From contig NZ_CP048411.1 of the NCBI RefSeq assembly GCF_019355055.1, forward strand, positions 3,747,501 to 3,811,500: a DNA stretch of 64,000 nucleotides, read 5' to 3'. The notes under the pieces were generated by a model. That model saw only the letters and a list, made by a program, of their open reading frames with translations, was not told the origin of the DNA and ran no database searches. This DNA is from Pseudomonas sp. MTM4 (GTDB lineage Bacteria; Pseudomonadota; Gammaproteobacteria; Pseudomonadales; Pseudomonadaceae). A program made the translations under genes and the position numbers. This document shows, piece after piece, positions 20,286 to 32,108 of this stretch; positions within the stretch are counted from its first letter, which is position 1, and the number at the start of each line of letters is the position of its first letter.

Positions 20286-21179
20286 ATGCGTGCCCTGGCT
20301 GACTTCATCATGCGCGGCCGTATGCAGGCGATTGTTGTAGTGGCTGGCTCTGCGGCGTTGCCGATGTTGTTCTGGCTATGTGCTGCAGCAGGAAGCCTGG
20401 TGTTGTTGCGTCGAGGTCTGAATGACGCGCTAGGCGTATTGGTCTGGGCTGTATTGCCCGCACTGGCCTGGTGGTATTTCGGGGATCCTCGCACGCTGCT
20501 GGTACTGCTGGGATCGTTCGGGTTGGCGCTGTTGTTGCGCAACCGGAGTTCCTGGCCTCGAGTGATGTTGTGCAGTGTGGGGCTCGGGTTGTTGTATGCC
20601 TGGGCGCTTGGAATGGTTTTCGGCGAGCCGATCGCGGCGCTCGCCACCGAGTTGCAGAGAGTGCTGCCCGACATGCTGTCGGAGGCCTATCAGCAGCTCT
20701 CGGTGGAAGAGCAGACCCGTTTGGGCGCATTGCTGATACCGGTTCTAACCGGATTGTTGGCAGCGCTGCTGCAGATAGTCACCCTGCTCAGTCTGATGCT
20801 CGGACGGTATTGGCAAGCGTTGTTGTACAACCCGGGTGGCTTCGGACTCGAGTTCCGGACGCTGCGCTTTTCGCCGGTGCCGGCGATGGTGCTTCTTGCG
20901 GGCATGTTGCTAGGGCCAAGCCTTGGCGTGCAGATGGCGATGCTGGCTCCGCTGTGCAGTGTTCCGCTGGCGTTTGCCGGTATTGCATTGGTGCACGGCC
21001 TGGTGGCGAAGAATCGGATGTCGCGGTTCTGGCTGGTGGGGCTTTACGTCACGCTGGTGCTGTTCATGCAGTTGATTTATCCGTTACTGGCCGTCATGGC
21101 TATTGTCGACAGTTTGTTTGATTTTCGCGGTCGGGCATCTCGTGATGACGATGCGGGGCCTGCGAACGGTGAAGGTTAA
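20286..21179 (+). CDS. DUF2232 (YybS-like) integral membrane protein
   Basis: A 297-residue very hydrophobic protein with about eight predicted transmembrane stretches (for example residues 18-40, 55-95, 100-120, 155-180, 205-240 and 250-280). It belongs to the DUF2232/YybS group that lies next to rplI in many bacteria, including this position between rpsR and rplI in pseudomonads. The function is not established. The position inside a ribosomal operon implies growth-linked expression but says little about role. Confidence 0.8.
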   Translation: MRALADFIMRGRMQAIVVVAGSAALPMLFWLCAAAGSLVLLRRGLNDALGVLVWAVLPALAWWYFGDPRTLLVLLGSFGLALLLRNRSSWPRVMLCSVGLGLLYAWALGMVFGEPIAALATELQRVLPDMLSEAYQQLSVEEQTRLGALLIPVLTGLLAALLQIVTLLSLMLGRYWQALLYNPGGFGLEFRTLRFSPVPAMVLLAGMLLGPSLGVQMAMLAPLCSVPLAFAGIALVHGLVAKNRMSRFWLVGLYVTLVLFMQLIYPLLAVMAIVDSLFDFRGRASRDDDAGPANGEG

Positions 21180-21199
21180 GTTAGAGAGGTAAGACTCAA

Positions 21200-21646
21200 A
21201 TGGAAGTCATCCTGCTAGAAAAAGTCGCAAACCTGGGCAACCTGGGCGACAAGGTAAACGTCAAGTCTGGTTACGGCCGCAACTACCTGCTGCCGCAGCG
21301 CAAGGCTACCGCTGCAACCCCAGCGAACATCGCCGAGTTCGAAGCTCGTCGTGCCGAGCTGGAAAAAGCCGCTGCCGAGCGCAAGGCGTCCGCCGAAACT
21401 CGCGCCGCTCAGCTGGCCGAACTGGAAGTCACCATCACCGCTACCGCGGGCGATGAGGGCAAGCTGTTCGGTTCCATCGGTACGCACGACATCGCCGACG
21501 CGCTGACCGCCTCTGGCGTTGAAGTGGCCAAGAGCGAAATTCGTCTGCCGAACGGCACCATCCGTCAGGTTGGTGAATACGACGTAGCCGTGCATCTGCA
21601 CACCGACGTCGAAGCAACCGTGAAGCTGATCGTGGTTGCTGGCTGA
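21200..21646 (+). CDS. rplI: 50S ribosomal protein L9
   Basis: A 148-residue protein with the L9 N-terminal domain ([33 protein letters not shown]), the long central helix rich in Ala/Glu/Lys (about 40-75) and a C-terminal rRNA-binding domain ([14 protein letters not shown]). AGAGAGG lies upstream. It is the last gene before a strong terminator. Confidence 0.98.
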   Translation: MEVILLEKVANLGNLGDKVNVKSGYGRNYLLPQRKATAATPANIAEFEARRAELEKAAAERKASAETRAAQLAELEVTITATAGDEGKLFGSIGTHDIADALTASGVEVAKSEIRLPNGTIRQVGEYDVAVHLHTDVEATVKLIVVAG

Positions 21647-21690
21647 AACCAGCCGTCGTCTGGTACCTCTGGTGCCTGACGCGTAACATC

Positions 21691-21730
21691 GGGCACGTTT
21701 CCATGCGAGTGGAACGTGCCCTTTGTTTTT
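21691..21730 (+). terminator. Terminator after rplI
   Basis: GGGCACGTTTCC and GGAACGTGCCC form an 11-bp stem with one bulged base and an 8-base loop, followed by TTTGTTTTT. It ends the rpsF-rplI operon ahead of dnaB. Confidence 0.85.
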
Positions 21731-21805
21731 CTGAACATGAGGCTCTGTTGATATTTCGTGGCAAGCCGCACGAAACGCCAGCAGGCCATAAGAACACCGA
21801 GTGCC

Positions 21806-23200
21806 ATGAACGACATCAGCATCCCCCAACAGTACGATTTGGAAACCGCCGCGCTCAAGGTGCCGCCGCATTCCATCGAGGCCGAGCAGGCCGTTCTTGG
21901 CGGGCTGATGCTGGACAACAACGCCTGGGAGCGGGTGCTGGATCAGGTGTCCGATGGTGACTTCTACCGTCACGATCATCGGTTGATCTTTCGCGCCATC
22001 TTCGCGCTGGCCGAGCGCAACTCGCCATTCGACGTGGTGACGCTTTCCGAACAGTTGGACAAGGAAGGGCATCTTTCACAGGTCGGTGGTCTGGCTTATC
22101 TGGGTGAACTGGCGAAGAACACGCCCTCGGTTGCGAACATCAAGGCGTATGCGCAGATCATCCGGGAGCGGGCGACACTGCGGCAGTTGATCGGTATCAG
22201 CAACGAGATCGCCGACAGCGCCTATGCGCCACAGGGCCGAACCGGGGAAGAGATTCTCGACGAAGCCGAGCGGCTGATCTTTCAGATCGCCGAAGCTCGC
22301 CCCAAGACGGGCGGGCCGATCGGTATTAACGACATTCTGGTCAAGGCCATCGACCGCATCGACTCGTTATTCAACGCGGGTGAGGCGATCACGGGCATTT
22401 CCACCGGATTTACCGACCTCGACGAACAAACAAGCGGTCTGCAGCCGGCGGACCTGATCATCGTCGCGGGCCGTCCCTCGATGGGTAAGACCACCTTCGC
22501 GATGAACCTGGTCGAGAATGCCGTACTGCGCTCAGACAAGGCGATCCTCGTCTACTCGCTGGAAATGCCCGCCGACTCCATCGTGATTCGTATGCTGGCC
22601 TCGCTCGGCCGTATCGACCAGACCAAGGTGCGGACCGGCAAGCTCAGCGACGACGACTGGCCGCGACTGACTTCGGCGGTCAACCTGCTCAACGACCGCA
22701 AGCTGTTCATCGACGACACGGCCGGCATTTCCCCCTCGGAAATGCGCGCCCGTACGCGGCGCCTTGCCCGAGAGCACGGCGAGATCGGCATGATCATGGT
22801 CGACTACCTGCAGCTGATGCAGATTCCCGGCTCCAGTGGCGACAACCGCACCAACGAGATTTCCGAGATTTCCCGCTCGCTCAAAGGTCTGGCCAAGGAG
22901 TTCAACTGCCCAGTCATCGCACTGTCGCAGCTCAACCGCTCGCTGGAGCAGCGCCCGAACAAACGGCCGGTGAACTCTGACCTTCGTGAGTCCGGCGCCA
23001 TCGAGCAGGACGCCGACATCATCATGTTCGTCTACCGGGACGAGGTCTATCACCCCGAAACCGAATACAAGGGTGTGGCCGAGATCATCATCGGCAAGCA
23101 GCGGAACGGTCCCATCGGCACCACGCGGCTGGCGTTCCTCGGCAAGTACTCCCGCTTCGAGAACCTGGCGCCGGGCAGTTACCAGTTCGATGATGAATAA
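21806..23200 (+). CDS. dnaB: Replicative DNA helicase DnaB
   Basis: Hexameric 5'-3' helicase of the replication fork. It has an N-terminal DnaB_N domain (about 10-110), a linker helix, and a RecA-like C-terminal domain with Walker A GRPSMGKTTFA near residue 223, MVDYLQLM (Walker B) and the arginine-finger region KRPVNSDLRESGAIEQDAD. It has 464 residues. I chose the ATG at 21806 (MNDISIPQQYDLE), the pseudomonad DnaB start; an upstream in-frame start at 21758 would add a 16-residue extension unlike relatives. No intein is present. Confidence 0.97.
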   Translation: MNDISIPQQYDLETAALKVPPHSIEAEQAVLGGLMLDNNAWERVLDQVSDGDFYRHDHRLIFRAIFALAERNSPFDVVTLSEQLDKEGHLSQVGGLAYLGELAKNTPSVANIKAYAQIIRERATLRQLIGISNEIADSAYAPQGRTGEEILDEAERLIFQIAEARPKTGGPIGINDILVKAIDRIDSLFNAGEAITGISTGFTDLDEQTSGLQPADLIIVAGRPSMGKTTFAMNLVENAVLRSDKAILVYSLEMPADSIVIRMLASLGRIDQTKVRTGKLSDDDWPRLTSAVNLLNDRKLFIDDTAGISPSEMRARTRRLAREHGEIGMIMVDYLQLMQIPGSSGDNRTNEISEISRSLKGLAKEFNCPVIALSQLNRSLEQRPNKRPVNSDLRESGAIEQDADIIMFVYRDEVYHPETEYKGVAEIIIGKQRNGPIGTTRLAFLGKYSRFENLAPGSYQFDDE

Positions 23201-23282
23201 AGGCAGCCATAGGCTTGAAGCTTAAGCGCGATCGGCTGCGGATCGTGGGGTGGGCCAAGCTTCCCATTCGATGAGTGGGCAA

Positions 23283-23370
23283 GTCAGATGTAAACGACAT
23301 GTCTGACGCTTGGCTCCAGCTTCCAGCTTCCAGCTTCCAGCTTCCAGCTTCCAGCTTCCAGCTTCCAGCT
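23283..23370 (+). repeat. Heptad tandem array (TTCCAGC x7) preceded by a hairpin, dnaB-alr gap
   Basis: Seven perfect tandem copies of TTCCAGC (23321-23369) follow one variant copy, CTCCAGC, at 23314. Just before them GTCAGA (23283-23288) and TCTGAC (23302-23307) can pair as a hairpin. At the other end of the gap (23212-23225) lies AGGCTTGAAGCTTAAG, the opposing flank type. The rest of the 222-bp gap holds nothing I recognise. Confidence 0.92.
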
Positions 23371-23422
23371 TTCAGAGGTTCAGCCTAAGATTCCATCTTC
23401 CCTCGATGCCAGGAACCCTCCC

Positions 23423-24499
23423 ATGCGCCCCCTCGTTGCCACGGTCGATCTGACCGCCATCCGTCACAACTACGCCCTTGCGAAACGTTGCGCGCCGGGG
23501 CGGCGGGCTTTTGCGGTGGTCAAGGCCGATGCCTATGGGCATGGCGCCGCGTCGGTAGTGGCGGCTCTACGCGCTGAAGCTGACGGCTTCGCCGTGTGCA
23601 GCGTCGAGGAGGCGCGCGTCGTACGGGAACAGGCGCCCGAGGCACGCGTGCTGCTGCTCGAAGGTTGCTTCGATCTGGAGGATTGCCGGGCGGCTATGGA
23701 GTTGGGTTTGGATATCTCGGTGCAGGGTGCCGAGCAGGCGCAGCGGCTTCTGGATTGTGCGACGACGCGCCCGCTGAACGTCTGGCTCAAGCTGGATTCG
23801 GGGATGCACCGACTGGGCTTCGATACGGCCGAATTGAGGTCTTGGGCCGAGCGTTTGCGCGCCGCGCCGCAGGTGGCAGAGCTGAATCTGATGAGCCATT
23901 TCGCTTGCGCCGATGAGCACATGCATCAGCTGACCGAGCGTCAGCTGGAAAGTTATCAGGGGCTGCAGGATCTCGTCTTCGACCAGCGCAGCTTTGCCAA
24001 CTCCGCAGCCGTATTGACGCTGGCCCCGGCGCACATGGATTGGTTGCGCCCCGGCATCATGCTCTATGGCGCCTCGCCGTTTGCCGAGCGCAGTGCCGCC
24101 GAGCTGGGATTGCAGCCGGCCATGACTCTGAAAGCCGAGGTAATCGCCATGCACGAAGTGCCGGTCGGCGAAAGCGTCGGTTATGGCGCGACCTGGGTAG
24201 CGCAGCGCCCATCGCGTATCGGCACCGTCAGTTGTGGTTATGCCGATGGCTATCCGCGTCACGCACCATCGGGCACGTCGGTCATGGTTCGCGGTCAGCG
24301 CGTACCGCTAGCAGGACGGGTGTCGATGGACATGTTGGCGATCGACCTGACCGATATTCCCGACGCGGCCATCGGCGATGCGGTCGAGCTTTGGGGCGCA
24401 CAGATGCCCGTCGACGAGCTGGCCCATGCTTGCGGCACCATCGGTTACGAGTTGCTCACCAAGGTGACGCAGCGGGTGCCGCGGCGATATATCGGGTAG
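23423..24499 (+). CDS. alr: Alanine racemase
   Basis: PLP enzyme that makes D-alanine for peptidoglycan. The PLP lysine is K34 in VVKADAYGHG, and the catalytic tyrosine is Y254 in ESVGYGATW. The TIM-barrel N-terminal domain is followed by the C-terminal beta domain with GRVSMDMLAIDLTD. It has 358 residues, normal. It is next to dnaB, as in other gammaproteobacteria, which supports the biosynthetic Alr rather than the catabolic DadX, although sequence alone does not separate them here. Confidence 0.93.
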   Translation: MRPLVATVDLTAIRHNYALAKRCAPGRRAFAVVKADAYGHGAASVVAALRAEADGFAVCSVEEARVVREQAPEARVLLLEGCFDLEDCRAAMELGLDISVQGAEQAQRLLDCATTRPLNVWLKLDSGMHRLGFDTAELRSWAERLRAAPQVAELNLMSHFACADEHMHQLTERQLESYQGLQDLVFDQRSFANSAAVLTLAPAHMDWLRPGIMLYGASPFAERSAAELGLQPAMTLKAEVIAMHEVPVGESVGYGATWVAQRPSRIGTVSCGYADGYPRHAPSGTSVMVRGQRVPLAGRVSMDMLAIDLTDIPDAAIGDAVELWGAQMPVDELAHACGTIGYELLTKVTQRVPRRYIG

Positions 24500-24577
24500 A
24501 AGCAGGTGAAAGCCTGAAACAAGAGAGAGAAGCTTGGTGGCGTAGTGTGGACCCCACACTGGCTTCCAGCTTCTAGC
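24500..24577. repeat. Hairpin with heptad-type flanks, alr-ygiQ gap
   Basis: AGTGTGG (24544-24550) and CCACACT (24554-24560) form a perfect 7-bp stem with a 3-base loop. On one side lies AGAGAAGCTTGG and on the other GGCTTCCAGCTTCTAGC, the same facing arrangement of heptad-like flanks seen in other gaps. It may terminate alr. Confidence 0.5.
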
Positions 24578-24661
24578 ACAAAGACCGAGGTGTTTACTCG
24601 GCCTTCCTGATCATTTTTTGTGCTATATTCCGCGCCCGTTTTCGTTGCCCGGTTTTTCGCC

Positions 24662-26947
<2,286 letters not shown>

Positions 26948-26983
26948 GGTTGCTGCCACCCCAGCTTCGATGGTCCGGCGCTC

Positions 26984-28948
26984 TTAACTCTTGAAGGCAA
27001 GTGTCGCCTGGTTCAGTTCGCTGGCCAGGCGCAGCATCTGTTCGCTTTGCTCGCGACCGCGTCCGATATGCGTCAGATTGCTATCGCCCAGCTGATGGAT
27101 GCGTTCGCTATGGCCGCGAATCTCGCTCACCGCCTCGCTCTGCTGTGCAGTTGCATGGGCGATCTGCGCCGCCATGTGTTCGATTGAGCCAATGGTGACG
27201 ACGATCTGATCCAATGCCGAGTCGGCTGTTTCGGCCAGCTGGGCGGTCGCTTCGGCGTGATCTACCTGGATGCGCATGGCCTCTACCGATTGATGGGCGG
27301 CTTTCTGCAGGTTGCCGATCAGCAGTTGGATCTCTTCGGTAGCGCCGCTGGTGCGTTGCGCCAGGGTACGGACTTCATCGGCGACCACGGCGAAGCCACG
27401 GCCCTGCTCGCCTGCTCTGGCTGCCTCGATCGCGGCGTTCAGCGCAAGTAGATTGGTCTGCTCGGCGATTGAGCGAATCACGATCAACACCTTGCCGATG
27501 GTGCCGGTTTCATCGGCGAGGTGTTCGATGGCTCGGGCATTGCCCTGCACTTCGCTGACTAGGCTATGCAGTCCTGTCAGGCTCTTGCCGATGACGTCCT
27601 GCCCCTGGTTGACGGCCAGGCTGGCGGCGCGGCCGGCGTCGGCTGTCTGTTCGGCGCTATTGGCGACCTCCTGGATGGTTGCTTCCAGTTCGCTAAGAGC
27701 GTCTCGAATCTGTGCGGTGTCGCTGCTCTGACGGCTGGCGCTTCGGTGCAGATCGCTGCTCATATCCGCCAGGCTGCGGCTGTTGCCGGTGACCTCCTGG
27801 GCGTGCTGGCGCAGCGTTCCGACCAGCGTGAGCAGATAGCTGCGCAGTTGGTTGAGCGATGTGCCGATCTCGATCATTTCCGGTGTTCGGGTATGAAGCC
27901 CGACGGGTTTTTCGAAGTCGCCTCCGGCCCATGCCGAAAGCGCGGGCGCGAGCTGCGCCAACGAGCGTGTCAGCTGGCGCTGCAAACGATCGATGGCGAG
28001 CGCGATAAGCAATATCAGGGCAATGATGGTGCCCTGGATGATGCGAACCTCCGATTGGATGCGTCCATGTTCGGCGCGAATTACCGGCTCCAGTTCGGCG
28101 AGTGCCAGCTGCAGCGCAGCGATTTTTTGTGCGCTGCCGGTCATTAGTTCGCTGCGTTGCTGGATCTGTTCCCGCGTGCGTTGAAGCTCGGCAGGGTAGC
28201 GATTGATCAGCCCAAGCAAGTCGCGCTTGAGGGCGATGCCCTGGTCTTCAGCGGCCTGCTCGGACTGCTCCTGTTCAAGATTCAGTAATGCGGCGAAGGC
28301 GCTGGCACCCGTGCGCTGTTCGGTTGCGATGCCCAGCAAAGGCAGCGCATCGAGCGTGTCCGCTTCCTTGCTCAGTGTCTGCAATACCTGATTCACCTCC
28401 ATCGCCAGTTCGTCCTGACCGCTGCTGACCAGCTTGCCGCGCGCATGACTGAGGCGCAGCAGCTGGCGGCTGGCCTCGAATAGCGGTGTCTGGTATGACT
28501 GCGCCGCAGCCTGGGAGCTTTGCGCTACGTATCGATGCAGCTGTGCCAATGTACCGGCAATCTCCCGCTCGGCTTGCAACAGCAGGCCTTGGGGATCGCC
28601 AGCGAGCTTGCCGGCGGCCAGCAACTCGCTGGCAGTGTATTGCTCAAGCTGCTCCAGGCTGGGTCTTAGGCGATCGGCAAACTGGTTCGGCAGGGCTTCC
28701 ACCTCCGCCGAAAGCCCTTCCAGCGCCTGCATCGCCGCGCTGTGGCTGATCGCGTTTCCGCTAGCCAGGTAGTCATGGATATTGTGAGCGGCCTGGTGCT
28801 CGAATCGCTGAGAAAGCCCAAGATAGCTATCCATCAGTTGATAAGGGCGCCGCAGTTCGCGCTCAGACCACCAGAGCGTGATGCCCAAGGCGAGGCAGAT
28901 CGCAACGAGCAGGCATGTGTTGACTGTGGTGAGCGACTTCAGGCGCAT
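26984..28948 (-). CDS. Methyl-accepting chemotaxis protein, CtpL-like
   Basis: A 654-residue chemoreceptor. It has an N-terminal transmembrane helix (about 8-28), a large helical periplasmic domain (about 30-305), a second transmembrane helix (about 306-326), a HAMP region, and a cytoplasmic signalling domain with the invariant hairpin tip [25 protein letters not shown]. Its place beside a GcbA-like cyclase matches P. aeruginosa PA4844 (CtpL, chemotaxis to low inorganic phosphate), so I infer that orthology; the ligand is not visible in the sequence. I chose the ATG at 28948, preceded by GGAGGT. Confidence 0.88.
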   Translation of the reverse strand: MRLKSLTTVNTCLLVAICLALGITLWWSERELRRPYQLMDSYLGLSQRFEHQAAHNIHDYLASGNAISHSAAMQALEGLSAEVEALPNQFADRLRPSLEQLEQYTASELLAAGKLAGDPQGLLLQAEREIAGTLAQLHRYVAQSSQAAAQSYQTPLFEASRQLLRLSHARGKLVSSGQDELAMEVNQVLQTLSKEADTLDALPLLGIATEQRTGASAFAALLNLEQEQSEQAAEDQGIALKRDLLGLINRYPAELQRTREQIQQRSELMTGSAQKIAALQLALAELEPVIRAEHGRIQSEVRIIQGTIIALILLIALAIDRLQRQLTRSLAQLAPALSAWAGGDFEKPVGLHTRTPEMIEIGTSLNQLRSYLLTLVGTLRQHAQEVTGNSRSLADMSSDLHRSASRQSSDTAQIRDALSELEATIQEVANSAEQTADAGRAASLAVNQGQDVIGKSLTGLHSLVSEVQGNARAIEHLADETGTIGKVLIVIRSIAEQTNLLALNAAIEAARAGEQGRGFAVVADEVRTLAQRTSGATEEIQLLIGNLQKAAHQSVEAMRIQVDHAEATAQLAETADSALDQIVVTIGSIEHMAAQIAHATAQQSEAVSEIRGHSERIHQLGDSNLTHIGRGREQSEQMLRLASELNQATLAFKS

Positions 28949-28996
28949 CCTGACCTCCAAATGGTAGGGAGGTCAGCAATGTATGGCTATTTGATG

Positions 28997-30610
28997 TCAC
29001 CCATGTGACAGGGTGTACCGCTCGACTCGGTTACGGCCGCCGTGTTTGGCGCGGTAGAGCGCTTCGTCAGCCTGCTTGGTAAGCGACCGGGTGTCGGCGC
29101 CGGGAGTCAGTTCGGCAATGCCGCAACTGAAGGTGCAGGACAGGTCGGCTGGTTGTGCCGGGTAGCGGATCTCGGCAAAGCGCAGGCGGATTTCGTCGAG
29201 CACCTTTGCCGCGTTTTCGATATCGGTGTTCGGCAGCACCACAGCGAACTCCTCCCCACCATAGCGGCCAATATGGTCGGTCTTGCGCAAACGCTGCTTC
29301 AGGAACAGGGCGAGGCTTTTGATGACTCTGTCGCCCATGGGATGCCCGTAGGTGTCGTTGACCTTTTTGAAATGATCGATATCGATCATGGCGAAGCACA
29401 GTGGCTGACCGTCTCGGCGGGCTCGTGAGGCGGCGTCTTCGAGCAACTGCAGGCTGTGCGTATGGTTGTATAGCCCGGTCAGGCTGTCGCGAACGATTCG
29501 TGCCTTGAGATTGCGTGCCCGCTCGGCGCGAGTCCGCACGGTAGCGATCAGATGGCTTGGCTTGATCGGTTTGGTCAGGAAGTCATCACCGCCTTCGTTC
29601 ATCGCATCGAGCTGTTTTTCGAGATCATCTTCCGCCGACAGATAGATGATCGGCACGCTCACGTAGCGTTCGTGCTGCCGAATGACCTTGGCTAGTTCGG
29701 TGCCCAGACATTCGGGCATGTACATGTCCAGGATGATCAGATCGGGCTGGAATTCAGCCAGATAAGTAAAGGCCTGAATGGGTTCGTTGAGCGTCTGGGT
29801 GATGATCCCCGCGTTGTTCAGTACGCGTTCGGTATGTGTCGCCTGGGCACGCGAGTCGTCGATGATGAGCACGCGGAAGGGTTCGTAGTGGGCGGTACGG
29901 GTAAGCACTTCGACCTTTTCCAGCAGGCTCGATGCGTCAATGGTACCGGTGAAGAATTCAAGGCCACCGGCGCGCACCGCGGCCAGGCGCATGGGCGTGT
30001 CGGTTTCCTCGTGGCTGAAGAAGATCAACGGCAGTTTCTCTTCCAGGCCCAGTTGCACGCGCTCGGCGAGTTTCAGCCCTTCGCCCGGGCCATTGAAGTC
30101 AACATCCATGATCAGGGCTGCGGGGTGGCGCTCATGCATGGCGGCACGAAACGCTTCGTCGCTGGCAAATGCCTGAGCGGCCATGCTGAAGAACTCAAGC
30201 TGGCGGACCACGTGATTGGCGCGCTCGTTGTCCTCCAGGGCGATGTAGATAGGCTTGCTCAATGCCGGGACATAGCCGGACTGCCCGCGCGGATCGCTAT
30301 GACGCAGGCCGGTACGGGCCAGGCGATAGATCAGTTGACTGAGGGTGGCGATGGTGTCGCTCGACAAGCGCCCGCGGTTTTCGTTGATATCCCCCAGGCA
30401 CTCCTCGATAGCGAGTGCGAGTTGTCGATGCTCGGTCTGTTCGAAGCGTTCGGCAAATCGCCGCAGGCGTTGGCTGGCATCGGCAAGGGCAGTTCGGTAG
30501 TGATCGTTCCATTCGCTGCGTTGCAGCTGCTGCCAGACTTCGAGTACCTCTCGTGCCTGGTGGATCACCCGTTGCGCGAAGTGCTGTTTGAGTTCTTCTT
30601 GGTCCGACAT
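28997..30610 (-). CDS. Response-regulator diguanylate cyclase, GcbA-like
   Basis: A 537-residue protein: an N-terminal helical segment (1-115), a degenerate receiver (about 125-235, no clear phospho-acceptor context), an intact receiver (about 245-365, LIIDDSRAQ, phospho-acceptor D in LIILDMYMPE, K in LTKPIKPS) and a GGDEF domain whose active site reads GGEEF at about 451-455. An RKTD inhibitory I-site lies 5 residues before it, so product inhibition is expected. It makes c-di-GMP. The arrangement and neighbour fit P. aeruginosa PA4843 (GcbA), a regulator of attachment. The start at 30610 (MSDQEELKQ) follows family N-termini. Confidence 0.88.
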   Translation of the reverse strand: MSDQEELKQHFAQRVIHQAREVLEVWQQLQRSEWNDHYRTALADASQRLRRFAERFEQTEHRQLALAIEECLGDINENRGRLSSDTIATLSQLIYRLARTGLRHSDPRGQSGYVPALSKPIYIALEDNERANHVVRQLEFFSMAAQAFASDEAFRAAMHERHPAALIMDVDFNGPGEGLKLAERVQLGLEEKLPLIFFSHEETDTPMRLAAVRAGGLEFFTGTIDASSLLEKVEVLTRTAHYEPFRVLIIDDSRAQATHTERVLNNAGIITQTLNEPIQAFTYLAEFQPDLIILDMYMPECLGTELAKVIRQHERYVSVPIIYLSAEDDLEKQLDAMNEGGDDFLTKPIKPSHLIATVRTRAERARNLKARIVRDSLTGLYNHTHSLQLLEDAASRARRDGQPLCFAMIDIDHFKKVNDTYGHPMGDRVIKSLALFLKQRLRKTDHIGRYGGEEFAVVLPNTDIENAAKVLDEIRLRFAEIRYPAQPADLSCTFSCGIAELTPGADTRSLTKQADEALYRAKHGGRNRVERYTLSHG

Positions 30611-30825
30611 TTTCGGTTCTCTGGGCCCGCTGCGGCAGTCTTCTGAGAGGGCGCGATGGTGGCCGCATGCTACCACTGAACTGGTCGATCGACAGCGTGC
30701 ACGTAGGTGGCTTGGTTCTCATTATGAGGTTTGGGTGAATCGGCTGCGTTATAGTGGTTCGCCTGCCGCAACGCTCTTAGCGACCGATGGTCGAATCTTT
30801 GCATTTTGAGAAGAAGGACAGACCC

Positions 30826-31881
30826 ATGTTGGATTGGAAGAACCGCTTCGGCCGTCTCGGCTCGTCGGGAAGCACAGCCAGGACGGACGGGACGACTCGC
30901 AATCCGTTGGTGCTGGCGCTCGTCGCAGTGATTGCAGTCTATTTGCTGGTTGCGTTGCTGGTGGGCTGGTACTGGAGTTCCGAGCCTGATCGCTTCTCGG
31001 TGCAACAGCACGTTCAGCAGGCAGCCAATGCTTCGCAGCAGCAGATCGTCAATGGCTACACCACAGTCGAGACCCTCAAGCGGGTTGCCAGCACCCTGCT
31101 GGACAAGCCAGGCGGCTACCTGACCAATGACGTCGCGCCACCCGGCCTGTGGCTGGACAACATGCCCAGCTGGGAATACGGGGTCCTGGTTCAGGTGCGT
31201 GATCTTAGCCGAGCGTTGCGCAAGGACTTTGCACGATCACAATCCCAATCGACCGAGGATACCGACCTGTCCAAGGCCGAGCCGTTGTTCAATTTCGACA
31301 ATCGCAGCTGGGCTCTGCCTGCCAGCGAATCGGAATACCGCAACGGCATCCGCTATCTGGACCGTTACCTGGCGCGCTTGAGCGACCCAGCGCCCAAGGC
31401 GCAGTTCTATTCGCGTGCCGATAATCTGAATAACTGGCTGGGGGATGTCGGTACTCGGCTGGGCTCGCTGTCCCAGCGACTGTCGGCCAGCGTTGGCCGG
31501 GTACGCCTGGATGCCCAGGTGGCGCCGGAGCTGGAGCGCGAAGGCGTGCAGCAAGTGCTTGAGGAAGAGCGCGTCGAAACCGCCTGGCTGCAGATCGATA
31601 ACGTGTTCTACGAGGCGCGTGGGCAGGCTTGGGCGTTGTCGCATCTACTGCGCGCCATTGAAGTGGACTTCGCTGATGTGCTGGCGAAGAAGAACGCGAC
31701 GATCAGCGTCAGGCAGATCATCCGTGAGCTCGAAGCTGCACAGGAGCCGCTCTGGAGCCCGATGGTGCTCAACGGCAGTGGCTATGGCGTGCTGGCGAAT
31801 CATTCGCTGGTGATGGCGAACTACATCTCGCGTGCCAACGCGGCGATCATCGATCTGCGCATGCTGCTGTCGCAGGGGTGA
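30826..31881 (+). CDS. DUF2333 family membrane-anchored protein
   Basis: A 351-residue protein with one N-terminal transmembrane helix (about 26-47, LVLALVAVIAVYLLVALLVGWYW) and a large, mostly helical domain that should be periplasmic. It matches the DUF2333 family, common in pseudomonads and other gammaproteobacteria; no function is established. I chose the ATG at 30826 (MLDWKNRFGRLGSSG), after AGAAGGAC. It is divergent from the diguanylate cyclase gene and convergent with pilR. Confidence 0.82.
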   Translation: MLDWKNRFGRLGSSGSTARTDGTTRNPLVLALVAVIAVYLLVALLVGWYWSSEPDRFSVQQHVQQAANASQQQIVNGYTTVETLKRVASTLLDKPGGYLTNDVAPPGLWLDNMPSWEYGVLVQVRDLSRALRKDFARSQSQSTEDTDLSKAEPLFNFDNRSWALPASESEYRNGIRYLDRYLARLSDPAPKAQFYSRADNLNNWLGDVGTRLGSLSQRLSASVGRVRLDAQVAPELEREGVQQVLEEERVETAWLQIDNVFYEARGQAWALSHLLRAIEVDFADVLAKKNATISVRQIIRELEAAQEPLWSPMVLNGSGYGVLANHSLVMANYISRANAAIIDLRMLLSQG

Positions 31882-31983
31882 AGGCGAGAGGGGGGCTGGA
31901 GGCTGGAAAGCTGAGCGAATAAGGATGTGAGCGTTGCAGGGGCGGCGTTTCGTTTCAGCCTTGCTGTTTTCGGTGCCTGGTTT

Positions 31984-32005
31984 GGTGGGCTGAAGCCCAC
32001 CCTAC
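31984..32005. repeat. REP-type palindrome next to the heptad array
   Basis: GGTGGGC-TGAA-GCCCACC is followed by CTAC. Its reverse complement, GTAGGGTGGGCTTCAGCCCACC in outline, is a short palindrome I recognise as scattered in P. stutzeri-type genomes. It lies 3 bp before the 13-copy heptad array. Confidence 0.65.
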
Positions 32006-32008
32006 CTA

Positions 32009-32100
32009 CTTGCAGCTTGCAGCTTGCAGCTTGCAGCTTGCAGCTTGCAGCTTGCAGCTTGCAGCTTGCAGCTTGCAGCTTGCAGCTTGCAGCTTGCAGC
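32009..32100. repeat. 13-copy heptad tandem array (CTTGCAG)
   Basis: Thirteen perfect head-to-tail copies of the 7-mer CTTGCAG plus one base, with no mismatch. It ends 8 bp from the pilR stop codon, so it forms the 3' end region of the convergent pilR and DUF2333 genes. On the other side of the gap (31892-31915), GGCTGGAGGCTGGAAAGCTGAGC is the opposing degenerate flank. Because 7 is not a multiple of 3, the array is open in several frames and produces spurious reading frames. Confidence 0.97.
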
Positions 32101-32108
32101 TCAGCTTC

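Noticed and set aside
23314..23370. Possible CRISPR array
   Set aside because: Units are 7 bp, directly abutting, with no spacers and no cas genes nearby; it is a minisatellite.
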